64,000 bases of DNA from a virus (IMGVR_UViG_3300043786_000977:35907-99906), one strand, 5' to 3'. Shown: positions 33,225 through 42,373, numbered from the stretch's first letter. Numbers and translations are program-made. Notes: generated by a model not told the origin, from the sequence alone.

Positions 33225-33674
33225 ATGGGCATAGGTGGTACACTCATTGTTGGCGGGACTATACTGATAGCCGCTATGGATGGTGGGTTGTCGATGCTAG
33301 TGCTTGGTGCAGTTACAGGGGGTAGTGCGTATGTAACAACGCGTAAGCGATTCGCACGTCACCCGCGTTCTGTACTGAAGCAGCAGCGTCAGGTATTAGA
33401 AGGTAATGTGCGTCAGGCTAAGGCCGATGGTGCTACGCCCGACGAATTGAAAGCGCTTCAGCGCGATGTCAAGGTACAGCTTGATGAATTAGGCAAAGTT
33501 GTAGACCAACAGGATTGGGCTAATAAGGAAATGGCTACCGTCGTTGGTGTTGCCAGTTTCGCGTTCCCGATCCTTGGTTTGATAACTGTGGCTGCTGTAA
33601 CCAATGACAAGTGGTTACCACGGCTCAAAGTACCAGAATCTAACGATGACGATGCCTGGCCTAAGCTGGGCTAA
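33225..33674 (+). CDS. Membrane protein, holin-like or accessory, 149 aa
   Basis: Start chosen at ATG 33225 because GAAGGGAGG lies at 33211-33219. Hydrophobic N-terminal hairpin (GIGGTLIVGGTILIAAMDGGLSM then LVLGAVTGGSAYV), a basic helical middle with Gln/Lys/Asp (about 45-95), and another hydrophobic segment (VVGVASFAFPILGLITVAAV) near residue 110. Three membrane segments separated by a coiled, charged region. Last gene of a four-gene small-protein operon ending at a double hairpin. Function unknown; a lysis role is an inference. Confidence 0.75.
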   Translation: MGIGGTLIVGGTILIAAMDGGLSMLVLGAVTGGSAYVTTRKRFARHPRSVLKQQRQVLEGNVRQAKADGATPDELKALQRDVKVQLDELGKVVDQQDWANKEMATVVGVASFAFPILGLITVAAVTNDKWLPRLKVPESNDDDAWPKLG

Positions 33675-33679
33675 ACACT

Positions 33680-33733
33680 ACTCGTGGGTTAAACCACGGG
33701 TGGGCGAGAGATCCCATTCAGGGCTCTCGTTTA
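33680..33733 (+). terminator. Double-hairpin terminator
   Basis: Hairpin 1: ACTCGTGG (33680-33687) with CCACGGGT (33694-33701). Hairpin 2: CGAGAG..CCC (33705-33715) with GGGCTCTCG (33721-33729), followed by TTTA. Placed right after the small membrane-protein operon. Confidence 0.6.
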
Positions 33734-33751
33734 CATACGAAAAGGAATACC

Positions 33752-34672
33752 ATGTCTGACGATACAAAAGATGCAGTAGTTGATCCCGATCTCATTAACC
33801 CTGATCCGTTTTGCCCTGTGCGTTTAACACCGATCCGAAATCGAGGCCGCGTCACGGACAAGTACATGATCGAGTTGCAACGCCCCGAAAGTTCCGAGTG
33901 GGCTGATATCGCCGGCGTACGCGCCGTGCATACCGCGAATTACCGGTTGGTTACCAACCAGCAGGTACACACTATGGCAGCCGGTGTCATGACCCAGACG
34001 GGTCTGACTTTCAAGCCGGTACCCACCTGGGGCAGTGGACATTCCAAGAGCCTGCTCTGGAACGGCCGTCACTACCTGGAACGCTGGTACACGCCGGATG
34101 TCAAGGTTGCCACGCCTCACGGTTCAGAGATCATGTTAGGTCTCGAAGTGCGGAACAGTTACGACGGCGCCTGCAAGGTTGGGCTCGCATTCTTCGCTAT
34201 GCACTGTGCGTGCAGTAATCAGTTCTACGGCAACAACATCCTCGGTCAACCGTACAACTTCAGTCACATCGGCCAGTCCGGTGAACTGAACGACGACATC
34301 GCGGGTGCCCTGAATGAACTGCAAGGCAAGGCCGAAGCCTTCGGACGTATCGTACCCACGATGCGGGCGTTGACCGAAGCCAGGGTCGAATCACTCGAGG
34401 ACTTCCTGGACCTGCGGCGGAAGCTGACGACGACAACGGGACTGGAGTTCCGCGATCGTCAGATCCTGGATGAACTCGATGGTCACGGTGTCACCAACAA
34501 ACTCGGTATCGTTGTCGGCAAAGCGTATGGGTCCCCGGATTCGCTCTGGGCACTCGCCAACGCGTTTACAGCCGTTACGACACATGCAGTGGGTGGACTC
34601 CGCGGTCAGGATCAATCCGGCCGTGCGGTAGATTTCCTCGTCGAAGAAGCCAGAAAGAGAATCGCTGCTTAA
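33752..34672 (+). CDS. DUF932-like protein, 306 aa
   Basis: Resembles the DUF932 family of phage- and plasmid-encoded proteins: a central LEVRNSYDGACKVGLAFFAMHCACSN-type region (around 130-156, key NSYDG and CSN) and SLWALANAFTAVTTHAV near the C-terminus. The biochemical role of the family is not settled, although it is often found near recombination and replication genes. AAAGGA precedes the ATG. The gene is flanked by hairpin terminators on both sides and so is likely transcribed alone, possibly at high level. Confidence 0.8.
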   Translation: MSDDTKDAVVDPDLINPDPFCPVRLTPIRNRGRVTDKYMIELQRPESSEWADIAGVRAVHTANYRLVTNQQVHTMAAGVMTQTGLTFKPVPTWGSGHSKSLLWNGRHYLERWYTPDVKVATPHGSEIMLGLEVRNSYDGACKVGLAFFAMHCACSNQFYGNNILGQPYNFSHIGQSGELNDDIAGALNELQGKAEAFGRIVPTMRALTEARVESLEDFLDLRRKLTTTTGLEFRDRQILDELDGHGVTNKLGIVVGKAYGSPDSLWALANAFTAVTTHAVGGLRGQDQSGRAVDFLVEEARKRIAA

Positions 34673-34680
34673 GCAGCCCG

Positions 34681-34713
34681 GGTACCAAGTCCTCTGACCG
34701 AGGGCTTGGTACC
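34681..34713 (+). terminator. Intrinsic terminator-like hairpin
   Basis: GGTACCAAGTCCTC (34681-34694) pairs with GAGGGCTTGGTACC (34700-34713) with a single G-U pair and a 5-base loop. The T-tail is weak (ACCCCTTAAT), but the 14-pair stem is the longest in the window. Confidence 0.6.
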
Positions 34714-34761
34714 ACCCCTTAATACTGGATACCAACATCCCTTTAGCTATTGGAGAAATAG

Positions 34762-35403
34762 ATGAGTACCAGTGATAGTGATTGCGCGTTTTATCCTGCC
34801 CCGTTTCAGGTTGATATTGTCGACACCCTTAACCAAGCTGAGATCCTGGCTAAGTTGGAAGAGTGTGGCCGGACTTGTTATAAGAGCGAAGCCAAGATGG
34901 ACTCAAATACTGCAGCACCGTTTATACGCAATATCATCAAGCGGGGACACGAATCGGTACTGGAGCATGTCAGCGTTACGGTACGCATCTGGTGTGACCG
35001 CGGTGTAACCCACGAACTCGTGCGCCACCGTATCGCATCTTATTCACAAGAGTCGACGCGCTATTGCGATTACGGATCTAGCCGTATCGTCTGTATTTCG
35101 CCGCTTAAACACATGACAGAAGCCCAGTATGTCGTATGGGAGCGGGCTATGGAAGCCGCAGCCCGTGCGTATAAAGAACTACGGGCATTGAATTGTTCTC
35201 CGCAGATTGCCAGAAGCGTTCTACCCAACAGTTTGAAGACCGAAATCGTAACAACGATGAATCTACGAGAGTGGCGTTATGTTCTACGGTTGCGTTCGAG
35301 CACCGCGGCACATCCACAAATGCGAGAGTTGATGCAGGAACTCTTGTCTAAATTCCAACAAAAACTACCTGTAATATTCGAGGATATAAACAATGAAAGC
35401 TAA
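34762..35403 (+). CDS. thyX: FAD-dependent thymidylate synthase, 213 aa
   Basis: Makes dTMP from dUMP using methylene-tetrahydrofolate, NADPH and FAD. The ThyX signature is present as RHRIASYSQESTRY (residues 88-101), a known variant of RHRxxSxNExSxR. GHESVLEHVSVTV (about 62-74) and the C-terminal ARSVLPNSLKTEIVTTMNLREW-type region (key RSVLP, NLREW, RLRSS) are also typical. Full length. It overlaps the following small gene by 11 bases. Supplies thymidylate for phage DNA synthesis. Confidence 0.95.
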   Translation: MSTSDSDCAFYPAPFQVDIVDTLNQAEILAKLEECGRTCYKSEAKMDSNTAAPFIRNIIKRGHESVLEHVSVTVRIWCDRGVTHELVRHRIASYSQESTRYCDYGSSRIVCISPLKHMTEAQYVVWERAMEAAARAYKELRALNCSPQIARSVLPNSLKTEIVTTMNLREWRYVLRLRSSTAAHPQMRELMQELLSKFQQKLPVIFEDINNES

Positions 35404-35716
35404 GATCCGCATTGACATCACGCACACGGCACGGGAAGACCAAGTACCAGAAATGGAGTTTACCCGTACATCCATGTTGTCGTTAGAGTTACCTTTGGAT
35501 TCTGCTGCCTTCTTGGAGGCCGTGGAAACACTGACGACCAACAACCTGTCGAACATGATCAACCGCCTGTGTGCCCATGTAACGGCTGACGGTGCTCGTT
35601 ATGTGGAAGCTATGAAGAAAGCCGGAATCAAACAACCCGAGTTGCCATTCGAAGAACAGGCTGCATTGCCACCAGGAGAACAGGCGGTACTGCCGGCAGG
35701 AGAACAGGGTGCGTAA
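35393..35716 (+). CDS. Hypothetical protein with C-terminal short repeats, 107 aa
   Basis: ATG inside the end of thyX (overlap 11 bases). Residues 1-80 are alpha/beta (RIDITHTARED... then an Asn-rich helix). The C-terminus has three PPGEQ/PAGEQ-type short repeats (EEQAALPPGEQAVLPAGEQG). Not recognised. The stop overlaps the next start (TAATG). Context is nucleotide metabolism. Confidence 0.75.
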   Translation: MKAKIRIDITHTAREDQVPEMEFTRTSMLSLELPLDSAAFLEAVETLTTNNLSNMINRLCAHVTADGARYVEAMKKAGIKQPELPFEEQAALPPGEQAVLPAGEQGA

Positions 35717-36402
35717 TGGCAAACGATACACAGCAATGCCCCGGTTGTAATACCGACTATCCGAAAGAGAACTTCTATTACGATAGACCTGATGGTCCAC
35801 GGCGCCAACGTGCGGGGTTCAAGTGCTGGAAGTGTCGAATAGCGGACGAGGTTCGGAGTGAGACATATGACGGGTGGGACTGGGCAAAGGCGTTATTGAA
35901 ATCGACACGTATGAGCCTGTACCATGACGAAGGCAAGAACAAGGACCGTGCCCGGGATCACACCACCAGTCTATCTCCTGCAGATATACGTGCGCTTATG
36001 CAATTCCAGCACGGTCGTTGTGCCTTAACATCGCACATACGCTTAGTCTATCCCGAACGTGAGGGTAGTCTGCCTAAGAATATGACCTTTGCCTGCTGGG
36101 CTAAGACCATACCGGAAGATCAACAACAGTGTACACCAGTACTGGTACGTGCCGTGAAGGCCCAGGAGTGGATGGCAGGTAACATCATGTTGATCGCACG
36201 TGTCTACTACCCATTATATGAGTTCTATGACACCTTGGCTGATATAGGGTACGCGTTCAATCGTACGCCTGCATTGCAGGTACCCACACTACAAACCGTA
36301 AACGAAATCAAACATCAGATTATGATGCGAATGGAGCATGTCTGGAATGAAGAAACTAAAAGGCGTATCGAAGCGTACAGCACGGCAGCCGCGGTGTCCT
36401 AA
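35716..36402 (+). CDS. Zinc-finger protein with HNH-like core, 228 aa
   Basis: Two CxxC pairs (CPGC at 8-11, CWKC at about 37-40) form a zinc knuckle like those of phage HNH and recombination endonuclease VII-type proteins. A helix LSPADIRALMQFQHGRCALT follows (about 86-105), in the place of the usual HNH core, but the expected downstream histidines are not obvious. Either a degenerate nuclease or a DNA-binding protein. Start overlaps the previous stop. Confidence 0.75.
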   Translation: MANDTQQCPGCNTDYPKENFYYDRPDGPRRQRAGFKCWKCRIADEVRSETYDGWDWAKALLKSTRMSLYHDEGKNKDRARDHTTSLSPADIRALMQFQHGRCALTSHIRLVYPEREGSLPKNMTFACWAKTIPEDQQQCTPVLVRAVKAQEWMAGNIMLIARVYYPLYEFYDTLADIGYAFNRTPALQVPTLQTVNEIKHQIMMRMEHVWNEETKRRIEAYSTAAAVS

Positions 36403-36607
36403 CCCGGCTTGTAAGAGTACGTCGATTGGGCAGCTTGACCGGATACCCGGCGTGGCTTTGATAGATACCGTTGAACCAGACGGGACGATCAACTGGGCCG
36501 GTGCGACCATAGTGTTGTGGGACGACCAGAAACCTGCGTCGGATCCGGCAGAGTGGGCTTGTGCTAAGTGTGGAAAACAAGGTCCGAGAACTTTATTCCT
36601 GCCATGA
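36347..36607 (+). CDS. Small zinc-ribbon protein, 86 aa
   Basis: The frame overlaps the end of the previous gene by 56 bases. Start set at ATG 36347, about 11 bases after GGAG; ATG 36338 is an alternative. It contains CPNPAC (about 17-22) and CAKC near residue 74, which together can form a zinc ribbon, around a beta-rich middle. N-terminus is basic (MKKLKGVSKRTARQ). Likely nucleic-acid binding; no named family. Confidence 0.65.
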   Translation: MKKLKGVSKRTARQPRCPNPACKSTSIGQLDRIPGVALIDTVEPDGTINWAGATIVLWDDQKPASDPAEWACAKCGKQGPRTLFLP

Positions 36608-37104
36608 AACATCATGCCTACCTCTTCGTAGACGGCTCGTCGTCACGCGGTGATGATATAGGCGCCTGGGCCGCGGTGGCCGTAACCGCGAACGCCCGGC
36701 GCCTGCTCTACGGGATTGATTTCCCGACAACGATCAGTCGCTGTGAACTGCGGCCGATCATCGAAGGTATACGCTGGATCAAGGCAAACTGGGCGAAGGG
36801 TTCTGGTTACCGCGTCTGCGTTTGTTCTGACAGTGAGTACACGGTCAAGACCTTGTGCGGTATTTATCCACGTACCAAGAACACAGAGTTATGGGCTGCC
36901 TTGGACGAGGCCATCAAGGGAATGGTCGTTTCGTATATCTGGCGTGAACGCAATACGCAACCGTACATGACCTTGTGCGATGGTATCTGCGGAGCCTTGC
37001 GGCGCCGACAAATCGATCACATGAAAACGGTCGCCGCGGATCCCCGGGCACCGGAGGCAGATATGCCCGTATACGAGTTACCCGATCTGGAGAGTCACGA
37101 ATGA
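36604..37104 (+). CDS. RNase H-like protein, 166 aa
   Basis: RNase HI fold. The acidic residues match the E. coli enzyme closely: Asp10 in YLFVDGSS, Glu48 in RCELRPIIEG, Asp76 in VCSDSEYT and Asp126 in the NTQPYMTLCD segment. Such enzymes cut RNA in RNA-DNA hybrids and remove Okazaki primers. Start at ATG 36604, which overlaps the preceding stop by four bases. End overlaps the next start (ATGA). Length is typical for single-domain RNase HI. Confidence 0.85.
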   Translation: MKHHAYLFVDGSSSRGDDIGAWAAVAVTANARRLLYGIDFPTTISRCELRPIIEGIRWIKANWAKGSGYRVCVCSDSEYTVKTLCGIYPRTKNTELWAALDEAIKGMVVSYIWRERNTQPYMTLCDGICGALRRRQIDHMKTVAADPRAPEADMPVYELPDLESHE

Positions 37105-37409
37105 AAAAAGAAAAATGTCCCCCACACGAGATTGAACGTGTGCTGGTGTTGTCCACGGGGCACATATCAGAAGCAGACAGTAAACTGTTGGATGCAGGCA
37201 CCATACCGTGTACCCGTTACGAGTATGGGTACCTGATTTATGTCGGTGAGCGCAAGGACTTACAGGAGGCGCGTGAACAACTCATCCCAACCGGTATAAG
37301 TGCAGCACTCTATTATCTGCTCCTGTTGACCGTGGATAAGAAATGCACCTGGTTGAAACTCGACCGTGATGGTCCTGTCCGGACTGACTTGCCTTTGTTT
37401 AATTGGTGA
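37101..37409 (+). CDS. DUF5983-like small protein, 102 aa
   Basis: ATG 37101 overlaps the RNase H stop. The segment VLSTGHISEADSKLLD (about 15-30) followed by YGYLIYVGE resembles the DUF5983 family of phage proteins, known only by sequence. No catalytic motif. Function unknown; it lies between RNase H and the SbcD nuclease. Confidence 0.7.
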   Translation: MKKEKCPPHEIERVLVLSTGHISEADSKLLDAGTIPCTRYEYGYLIYVGERKDLQEAREQLIPTGISAALYYLLLLTVDKKCTWLKLDRDGPVRTDLPLFNW

Positions 37410-37411
37410 CT

Positions 37412-37711
37412 ATGGATTGTATAGTCTGCTTCTTGAGGGACCAGATTGTGGAAGACGGTAAAGGGGGCTATTGCCCTCTGTTCCGATCAAAAGACGGAGT
37501 TACATGTATCGCAGGAGTGCACCAAATGAAAGAGACCGTATATCAAAAAGCACGAGAGTTAGCCAAACGGCGGCCTGATCTTAAGGCGCAAATCAAGGAC
37601 ATCGTCGAAGAGATGAACGACGAGATCGCGGACGGTGGATCAGAGACACATGAGGCTGAACTCGCCTTGAGTGATCTGAATCAATTAGAACAACCACCAG
37701 CAACTACGTAG
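37412..37711 (+). CDS. Hypothetical Cys-containing protein, 99 aa
   Basis: ATG 37412 lies 3 bases after the previous stop, so translation is probably coupled; a TTG at 37403 is possible. N-terminal half has CIVC near the start and two more Cys (CPLF, TCIAG) that could bind metal. C-terminal half is a charged helix (VYQKARELAKRRPDLKAQIK...). Not recognised. Confidence 0.7.
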   Translation: MDCIVCFLRDQIVEDGKGGYCPLFRSKDGVTCIAGVHQMKETVYQKARELAKRRPDLKAQIKDIVEEMNDEIADGGSETHEAELALSDLNQLEQPPATT

Positions 37712-37735
37712 TACAAACAAGAAACAAGGAACGAA

Positions 37736-38848
37736 ATGCACCCAGTTATAATACTTCACTCAGCGGACCTACATCTAGGGTATCGCCAATACGGTTACGC
37801 CTTACGGGAAGGTGACTTCTACAAGGCCGCGCAACAGGTGTTCGAGAAAGCGGTCGAGTATGATGTCGACGCGATCTTGTTTGCCGGCGACACGTTCGAC
37901 TCTACCAAGCCATCGGCGACAGCCGTGTGGATCATGCAGGAGTTGGTAAGCTTCGTTCGTAGCCGTGGTATCCGTGTGCTCGGGATTGATGGCAACCACG
38001 ACGCGTCGGATAGCAACTGGCTTCGTATATGCGGCATCGAACCGTTAAACGATGTTGTCGCAGTCGTCAAGAGCCGGAAAGCTGTCAACGACGTGACTGC
38101 CCTCGAACTGCGTATCGGCGGTATCAACAATACCCGGCCCACTCAGTTCTATCAGCAAGTCGCGAACTATCAGACCAAAGGGCCTATACATATCCTTGCC
38201 GTGCACCAGGCGTTAGCTGAACTCACGGATTTCCCGGTGCAGGACTACACGGCACTCCAGATGGCATCCGCGCTGAAGCCGTTGGGTGTAAAATACGTCG
38301 CCTTGGGTGATATCCACGTATATCGGGAGACTGTTATCGGCGGCGTTCGGTTCGCATATCCTGGATCTACGGAGGTAAACGCGGTCGACGAACCAAAGGA
38401 TAAAACTGCATCCCTGATCACATACGATGGTGAACAGATTTCAACGGCTATGATTCCGTTGAAGACACGTCCGTTTATCACATGCTCACTTGAGAATGAT
38501 GCCGATGTTGATCGCATCGTGGCTCAGACGACGGTGAAAGCCGGTGACGATACGCCGTTTGTCGTCGGATGGTATAAGGCTGACAAGCGTGATATCGCAA
38601 AGCGGGTCGAGGATATACTGAGGATGTCAAATGTAATGTACCGGATTACACCGTATGCTGGCGAACAGAACACGTTGCAGGCCACAGCCACTTACGAACG
38701 GCGCGGCGCCTTGCTACAACTCAACGAAGCGGTCTCTGCATTCTTTGAGGAAAAGACAGACGAATCTGAACTGGTCTTCCAGTTTCTTGGGGCTCCCGAC
38801 GATGTACGTAACACAGCACAACGATATGCAAAGAGCAAAGGACTATAA
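37736..38848 (+). CDS. sbcD: SbcD/Mre11-type nuclease (gp47-like), 370 aa
   Basis: Calcineurin-like metallophosphoesterase with the Mre11 set: SADLHLG (about 9-15), FAGDTFD (49-55), GIDGNHD (83-89), AVHQA near residue 152 and LGDIHVYR near residue 190. It forms the nuclease subunit with the SbcC-type ATPase encoded at 40190. The complex processes DNA ends and hairpins, as T4 gp46/gp47 do in recombination-dependent replication. The gene is separated from sbcC by three small genes. Confidence 0.93.
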   Translation: MHPVIILHSADLHLGYRQYGYALREGDFYKAAQQVFEKAVEYDVDAILFAGDTFDSTKPSATAVWIMQELVSFVRSRGIRVLGIDGNHDASDSNWLRICGIEPLNDVVAVVKSRKAVNDVTALELRIGGINNTRPTQFYQQVANYQTKGPIHILAVHQALAELTDFPVQDYTALQMASALKPLGVKYVALGDIHVYRETVIGGVRFAYPGSTEVNAVDEPKDKTASLITYDGEQISTAMIPLKTRPFITCSLENDADVDRIVAQTTVKAGDDTPFVVGWYKADKRDIAKRVEDILRMSNVMYRITPYAGEQNTLQATATYERRGALLQLNEAVSAFFEEKTDESELVFQFLGAPDDVRNTAQRYAKSKGL

Positions 38849-38850
38849 AC

Positions 38851-39300
38851 ATGAAAACGGCCACAATGTACGTAGCCGGTGATGGTACTCGGTTCGATAC
38901 TAAAGCCCAGTGCCTTGCGTATGAGAAGCTGCTGGGTGCGATCGACGCAGCCTTCCGCGATTGTCCGCAACGTCCCGAAGACCCGCACTGTAACTTCGCA
39001 AACGGGGGCGGGTACCTTCAGTGGACACAAGGACAACGCATACGATGTGAACGGGCGCTGCGTAAACTAATGGTTAAGCAGGTACCTAAATCCATCGGTA
39101 ACGCAATGACCATTAGTCTGGGTATGCTCTGCCGCGTGGCAGACGATAGCGGGTCGCCATTGTATAGTGCGTTGTTACGCCTCTTTCACCAGGATGAGAA
39201 GTTGCGTGAATGGGGTCAGGGTTACTACGCCATGAATCCATTCGCAGGTAAACAACAGGAATACAAGGAAGAACCAGAACCAAAGAGGAAACAGGTATGA
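38851..39300 (+). CDS. Hypothetical phage protein, 149 aa
   Basis: Begins 2 bases after the sbcD stop. N-terminus MYVAGDGTRFDTKAQCLAYEKLL is a type often seen in phage proteins of unknown function. Mostly helical, with four Cys and a basic C-terminus (EPEPKRKQV). It overlaps the next start (ATGA). Co-expression with SbcC/SbcD suggests an accessory role, but no motif supports this. Confidence 0.8.
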   Translation: MKTATMYVAGDGTRFDTKAQCLAYEKLLGAIDAAFRDCPQRPEDPHCNFANGGGYLQWTQGQRIRCERALRKLMVKQVPKSIGNAMTISLGMLCRVADDSGSPLYSALLRLFHQDEKLREWGQGYYAMNPFAGKQQEYKEEPEPKRKQV

Positions 39301-39590
39301 GTTTAACCCCTGAACTTAAACATCAACTCTACGCGTTGCGGCGCGAAGATATTGAGGAGGCGTGGGATATCCTGCGCAAAGCGACCGTCAAGTTATCACA
39401 AGCAGCGACATTGAGTTTCCAGCGAGGACAGAAAGTCCTGTGGGATTCACGGCGTAAGGGTGAAACCGTGCACGGAATTGTCAAGAAAGTCAATCAACGT
39501 ACCGTTACGGTTGAGGTACAACCCGGCGGTGCAGTGTGGCGTGTATCCGCAGATATGTTACGGTTGGATGAAGGAAAGGAAAAAGGATGA
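39297..39590 (+). CDS. Small SH3-like/Tudor-like protein, 97 aa
   Basis: Helical N-terminus, then a compact beta segment (FQRGQKVLWDSRRKGETVHG, then RTVTVEVQPGGAVWRVSADMLR) that resembles small SH3-like beta barrels found in phage proteins. Overlaps both neighbours by 4 bases. Function unknown; the fold suggestion is an inference from strand pattern and the K-V-N-Q-R-T-V-T-V-E-V stretch. Confidence 0.75.
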   Translation: MSLTPELKHQLYALRREDIEEAWDILRKATVKLSQAATLSFQRGQKVLWDSRRKGETVHGIVKKVNQRTVTVEVQPGGAVWRVSADMLRLDEGKEKG

Positions 39591-40150
39591 AACGAGAATT
39601 ATTTCAAGATCTCATGAAGGTACACAAGACACTTACCGGCGTTAAAGCAGTAACGTGGAAACAAGGTCAGATCGGTGTAAACCTGTGGTCCTTGCTCGGT
39701 AACGTAATGCTTCAACACGCGACCAAGGCGGAGATTGCTGAGATGGTCGAAGCGGGTATTCTGTCCTCACGTGAGGCTAAACAACGCCCGTCTGCGGTTG
39801 CGCAGCCCCGTAAAGTGAAAAGCGTGCGTGTACCCGCAGGCACGAAGTTACCGCCCGACGCGTTCGTGTGCGTGCTGGGTCCGTACGGGACTGAGGTAGC
39901 AGCGAAGAGTGACGTAGAGCAGTTCAAACACCCGCAGGTGTTTCTGTATCGTTCGGCCATCTTCCCCAACCCGACGAATTTCCGGGTAAACGCTTCTGTA
40001 CTGGAGGCAGTCGTCGTGAAGAACGCAGGTTCTAATCTGTTGTATCCGTTTGGAATCCGTTTAACAATCAAGGTAACGGGTGCAGTAGACCGTGTGCAGT
40101 CCTGGATTACGGAATTCAAGAACCGAACTCGCATGCTTACCATGCTGTAA
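39587..40150 (+). CDS. Hypothetical protein, 187 aa
   Basis: Lies directly before sbcC in the same coupled series (ATGA overlap with the gene before). N-terminal helical segment, a basic linker (QPRKVKSVRVPAG) and a beta-rich second half ending VQSWITEFKNRTRMLTML. No recognised domain. Given its place between sbcD and sbcC, it may be an accessory of the nuclease complex (inference). Confidence 0.75.
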   Translation: MKRELFQDLMKVHKTLTGVKAVTWKQGQIGVNLWSLLGNVMLQHATKAEIAEMVEAGILSSREAKQRPSAVAQPRKVKSVRVPAGTKLPPDAFVCVLGPYGTEVAAKSDVEQFKHPQVFLYRSAIFPNPTNFRVNASVLEAVVVKNAGSNLLYPFGIRLTIKVTGAVDRVQSWITEFKNRTRMLTML

Positions 40151-40189
40151 TTGATCACGTCATAACAGTAGATAAAGGAACACTGGAAG

Positions 40190-42373
40190 ATGATACTCAA
40201 AAGATTGAAACTCAGGAACTATCGTCAACACGCGGACCTCGACATCAAACTCGAAGGGACGATAATAGCGGTAGTCGGATCCAACGGTTCAGGTAAAAGT
40301 AACCTGCTTGGAGCTATTCAGTATGCATTTACTGGAGAGCAAACCGGATTCAAGAAAGCCGAACTCTTACGTTGGGGTACCAGCGAGGGTGAGGTAGTCG
40401 TCGAATTCGACCACAATGGCACTGTTGGTGAGATCAGCAGGTCCATTCATAGCTCCAGTGCATATCTGCGCTACGGAACCGAAACGTTTCGTGGTTCCGC
40501 AGCTGTGACAGATGCGCTACGTCTGCATCTCGACCTGGATAAGGATCTGATGAAGCAGGCGGTATTCGTACGCCAAGCAGAGATCGATGCAATCCTATTC
40601 ACGGATCCTCGGGCACGTGAACTGGCTTTCCAGCGGTTAATGGGTATAGGCGATGCGAACAAGATCCACAAGGTCTTGGGTGACGTCATAGCCGAGATGG
40701 GTGATCCGACTAACTATGACGAGCAAATCACGGACGGTAAACGGCGCTATACCGAGATGCATGCACGGCTTCAAGGGCTGCAGGCAGAGGTACAGGCGAT
40801 GACAGCCAAACGGTCAGAGATACCCGGTCTGGATGTCATCAAGGCGCAGATTACACGATTCGCAGTACACGCTGATGCTGTGTTGAAGTTTACACAGGCT
40901 CGTCAACAGTTAACGGTGCAGGATCAGGCCGTAGCAGCAACGAAACTGCAGTTGGATGCCTTACCGCCTATCACGGGAGATATCGCGACGTATGACCATC
41001 AGATTGCTGCGTTACAGCAGCGGTGGGCGGCGGCATTACGGTATCAGGAAGCACACGCAGCCTGGCAGAAGGCTGGTGAGGCCGTACTGGCACTGGGGAC
41101 TCAACCCGTGGCACCGGAACAACTGCAGCAGGCCAAGGCTGCATATGATCAGGTAACCGCAGAAATCAACAGAATCCTGGGTAGGCATAAGCTACACAAG
41201 GATCTGTTGACTGCGTTGGGTGCAGCACAGGCGTGTGCCGAGTGTCCAGTCTGCGGCAGTCCAATTACCGACATCAAACAACTACAGAACCGCCTAACAA
41301 CGATCCTGCAAACGATTGAAGGTGAAGGTAAGACGTTACGGGATACACAACAACAGGCGGGAACGACAAAGGCACAGATGGAGCGGGCGGACGCTACGTT
41401 CCAGCAACAGTATGCCCAGCTGAGTGGGCAGCTCGCACAGGCAACGCAGTATCTGCAGCGGCAGACGGTTACAACCGATGACATGCAGGCATTACAGGCG
41501 GAGCTCGCAAGACTGACAGCAGCTCGTCAGGCACTGATCAATCTGATCACTACACGCACCTCTGCTGAGACCGCCTATCAACAGCGTATGCTCGCATGTA
41601 AGGATTACGAGCAACGGTTACGCAGTGCTTACGAGAACGCGACGACCGTCGGTGTCACAGAACAAATGTTGGCTGAGGATGCTCAGACAGTCGTTCAGGG
41701 ACTACGTACAGCGAGTGCTTCGTGGGAACAAGCGCAATCAGTACTTCAGGGGCTGGATACAGATTTGGCACGTTTAGATGGTACGGTAAAAGAGTTATCC
41801 GGAACATTGGCCACACTCGATAAGACCATCGCTGGTCTTGAATACAAACGGTCGACACAGCAAGTTCATCGCGATGTTGTGGCAACAATGACCCGAGTCC
41901 GGGATTGGTTCCATTACGGTAACGGCCCACATACTCTGTCATCCAGTGTATTGGGCGCAATGAACCAGGACGTGAATAAGTTCCTGGGACAGTTTACGGC
42001 ACCGTTTACGGTAGAACCGTCCAGTGACTCTCTGGGTTTCCGTTGTCACTTCACGGATGGCCGTATGCTGCCTCCTGATGGTGCCCCGGATGCCACTATG
42101 CTGTCCGGCGGTCAGAAGATACAGTTAGCAATTGCATTCCGCTTTGCGGCTTATTGTATGTTTGCGTCGAAACTGGGCTTGCTCAGTCTTGACGAACCCA
42201 CAGTGTATCTGGATTCTAATAACGTGGGTCGGTTTTGTGATCTGCTTCAACAGATCAAGCGCGTCGCGCAAGGTATGAACCTACAGGTGCTTATTGCCAC
42301 GCATGAACGTGGTGTAATACCATTCGTAGATACAGTGATTGATCTATCAAACAACGATACAGTTAACAAGTAA
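40190..42373 (+). CDS. sbcC: SbcC/Rad50-type ATPase (gp46-like), 727 aa
   Basis: SMC-like ATPase. Walker A GSNGSGKS (30-37), a Q-loop region, long Gln/Ala-rich coiled coils, a zinc hook CPVC near residue 350, the ABC signature LSGGQKIQLA near residue 638 and Walker B LLSLDEPT near residue 667. Partner of the SbcD nuclease at 37736. Shorter than bacterial SbcC (about 1000 residues) but longer than T4 gp46, so the coiled-coil arms are of medium length. AAAGGA precedes the ATG. Confidence 0.93.
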   Translation: MILKRLKLRNYRQHADLDIKLEGTIIAVVGSNGSGKSNLLGAIQYAFTGEQTGFKKAELLRWGTSEGEVVVEFDHNGTVGEISRSIHSSSAYLRYGTETFRGSAAVTDALRLHLDLDKDLMKQAVFVRQAEIDAILFTDPRARELAFQRLMGIGDANKIHKVLGDVIAEMGDPTNYDEQITDGKRRYTEMHARLQGLQAEVQAMTAKRSEIPGLDVIKAQITRFAVHADAVLKFTQARQQLTVQDQAVAATKLQLDALPPITGDIATYDHQIAALQQRWAAALRYQEAHAAWQKAGEAVLALGTQPVAPEQLQQAKAAYDQVTAEINRILGRHKLHKDLLTALGAAQACAECPVCGSPITDIKQLQNRLTTILQTIEGEGKTLRDTQQQAGTTKAQMERADATFQQQYAQLSGQLAQATQYLQRQTVTTDDMQALQAELARLTAARQALINLITTRTSAETAYQQRMLACKDYEQRLRSAYENATTVGVTEQMLAEDAQTVVQGLRTASASWEQAQSVLQGLDTDLARLDGTVKELSGTLATLDKTIAGLEYKRSTQQVHRDVVATMTRVRDWFHYGNGPHTLSSSVLGAMNQDVNKFLGQFTAPFTVEPSSDSLGFRCHFTDGRMLPPDGAPDATMLSGGQKIQLAIAFRFAAYCMFASKLGLLSLDEPTVYLDSNNVGRFCDLLQQIKRVAQGMNLQVLIATHERGVIPFVDTVIDLSNNDTVNK

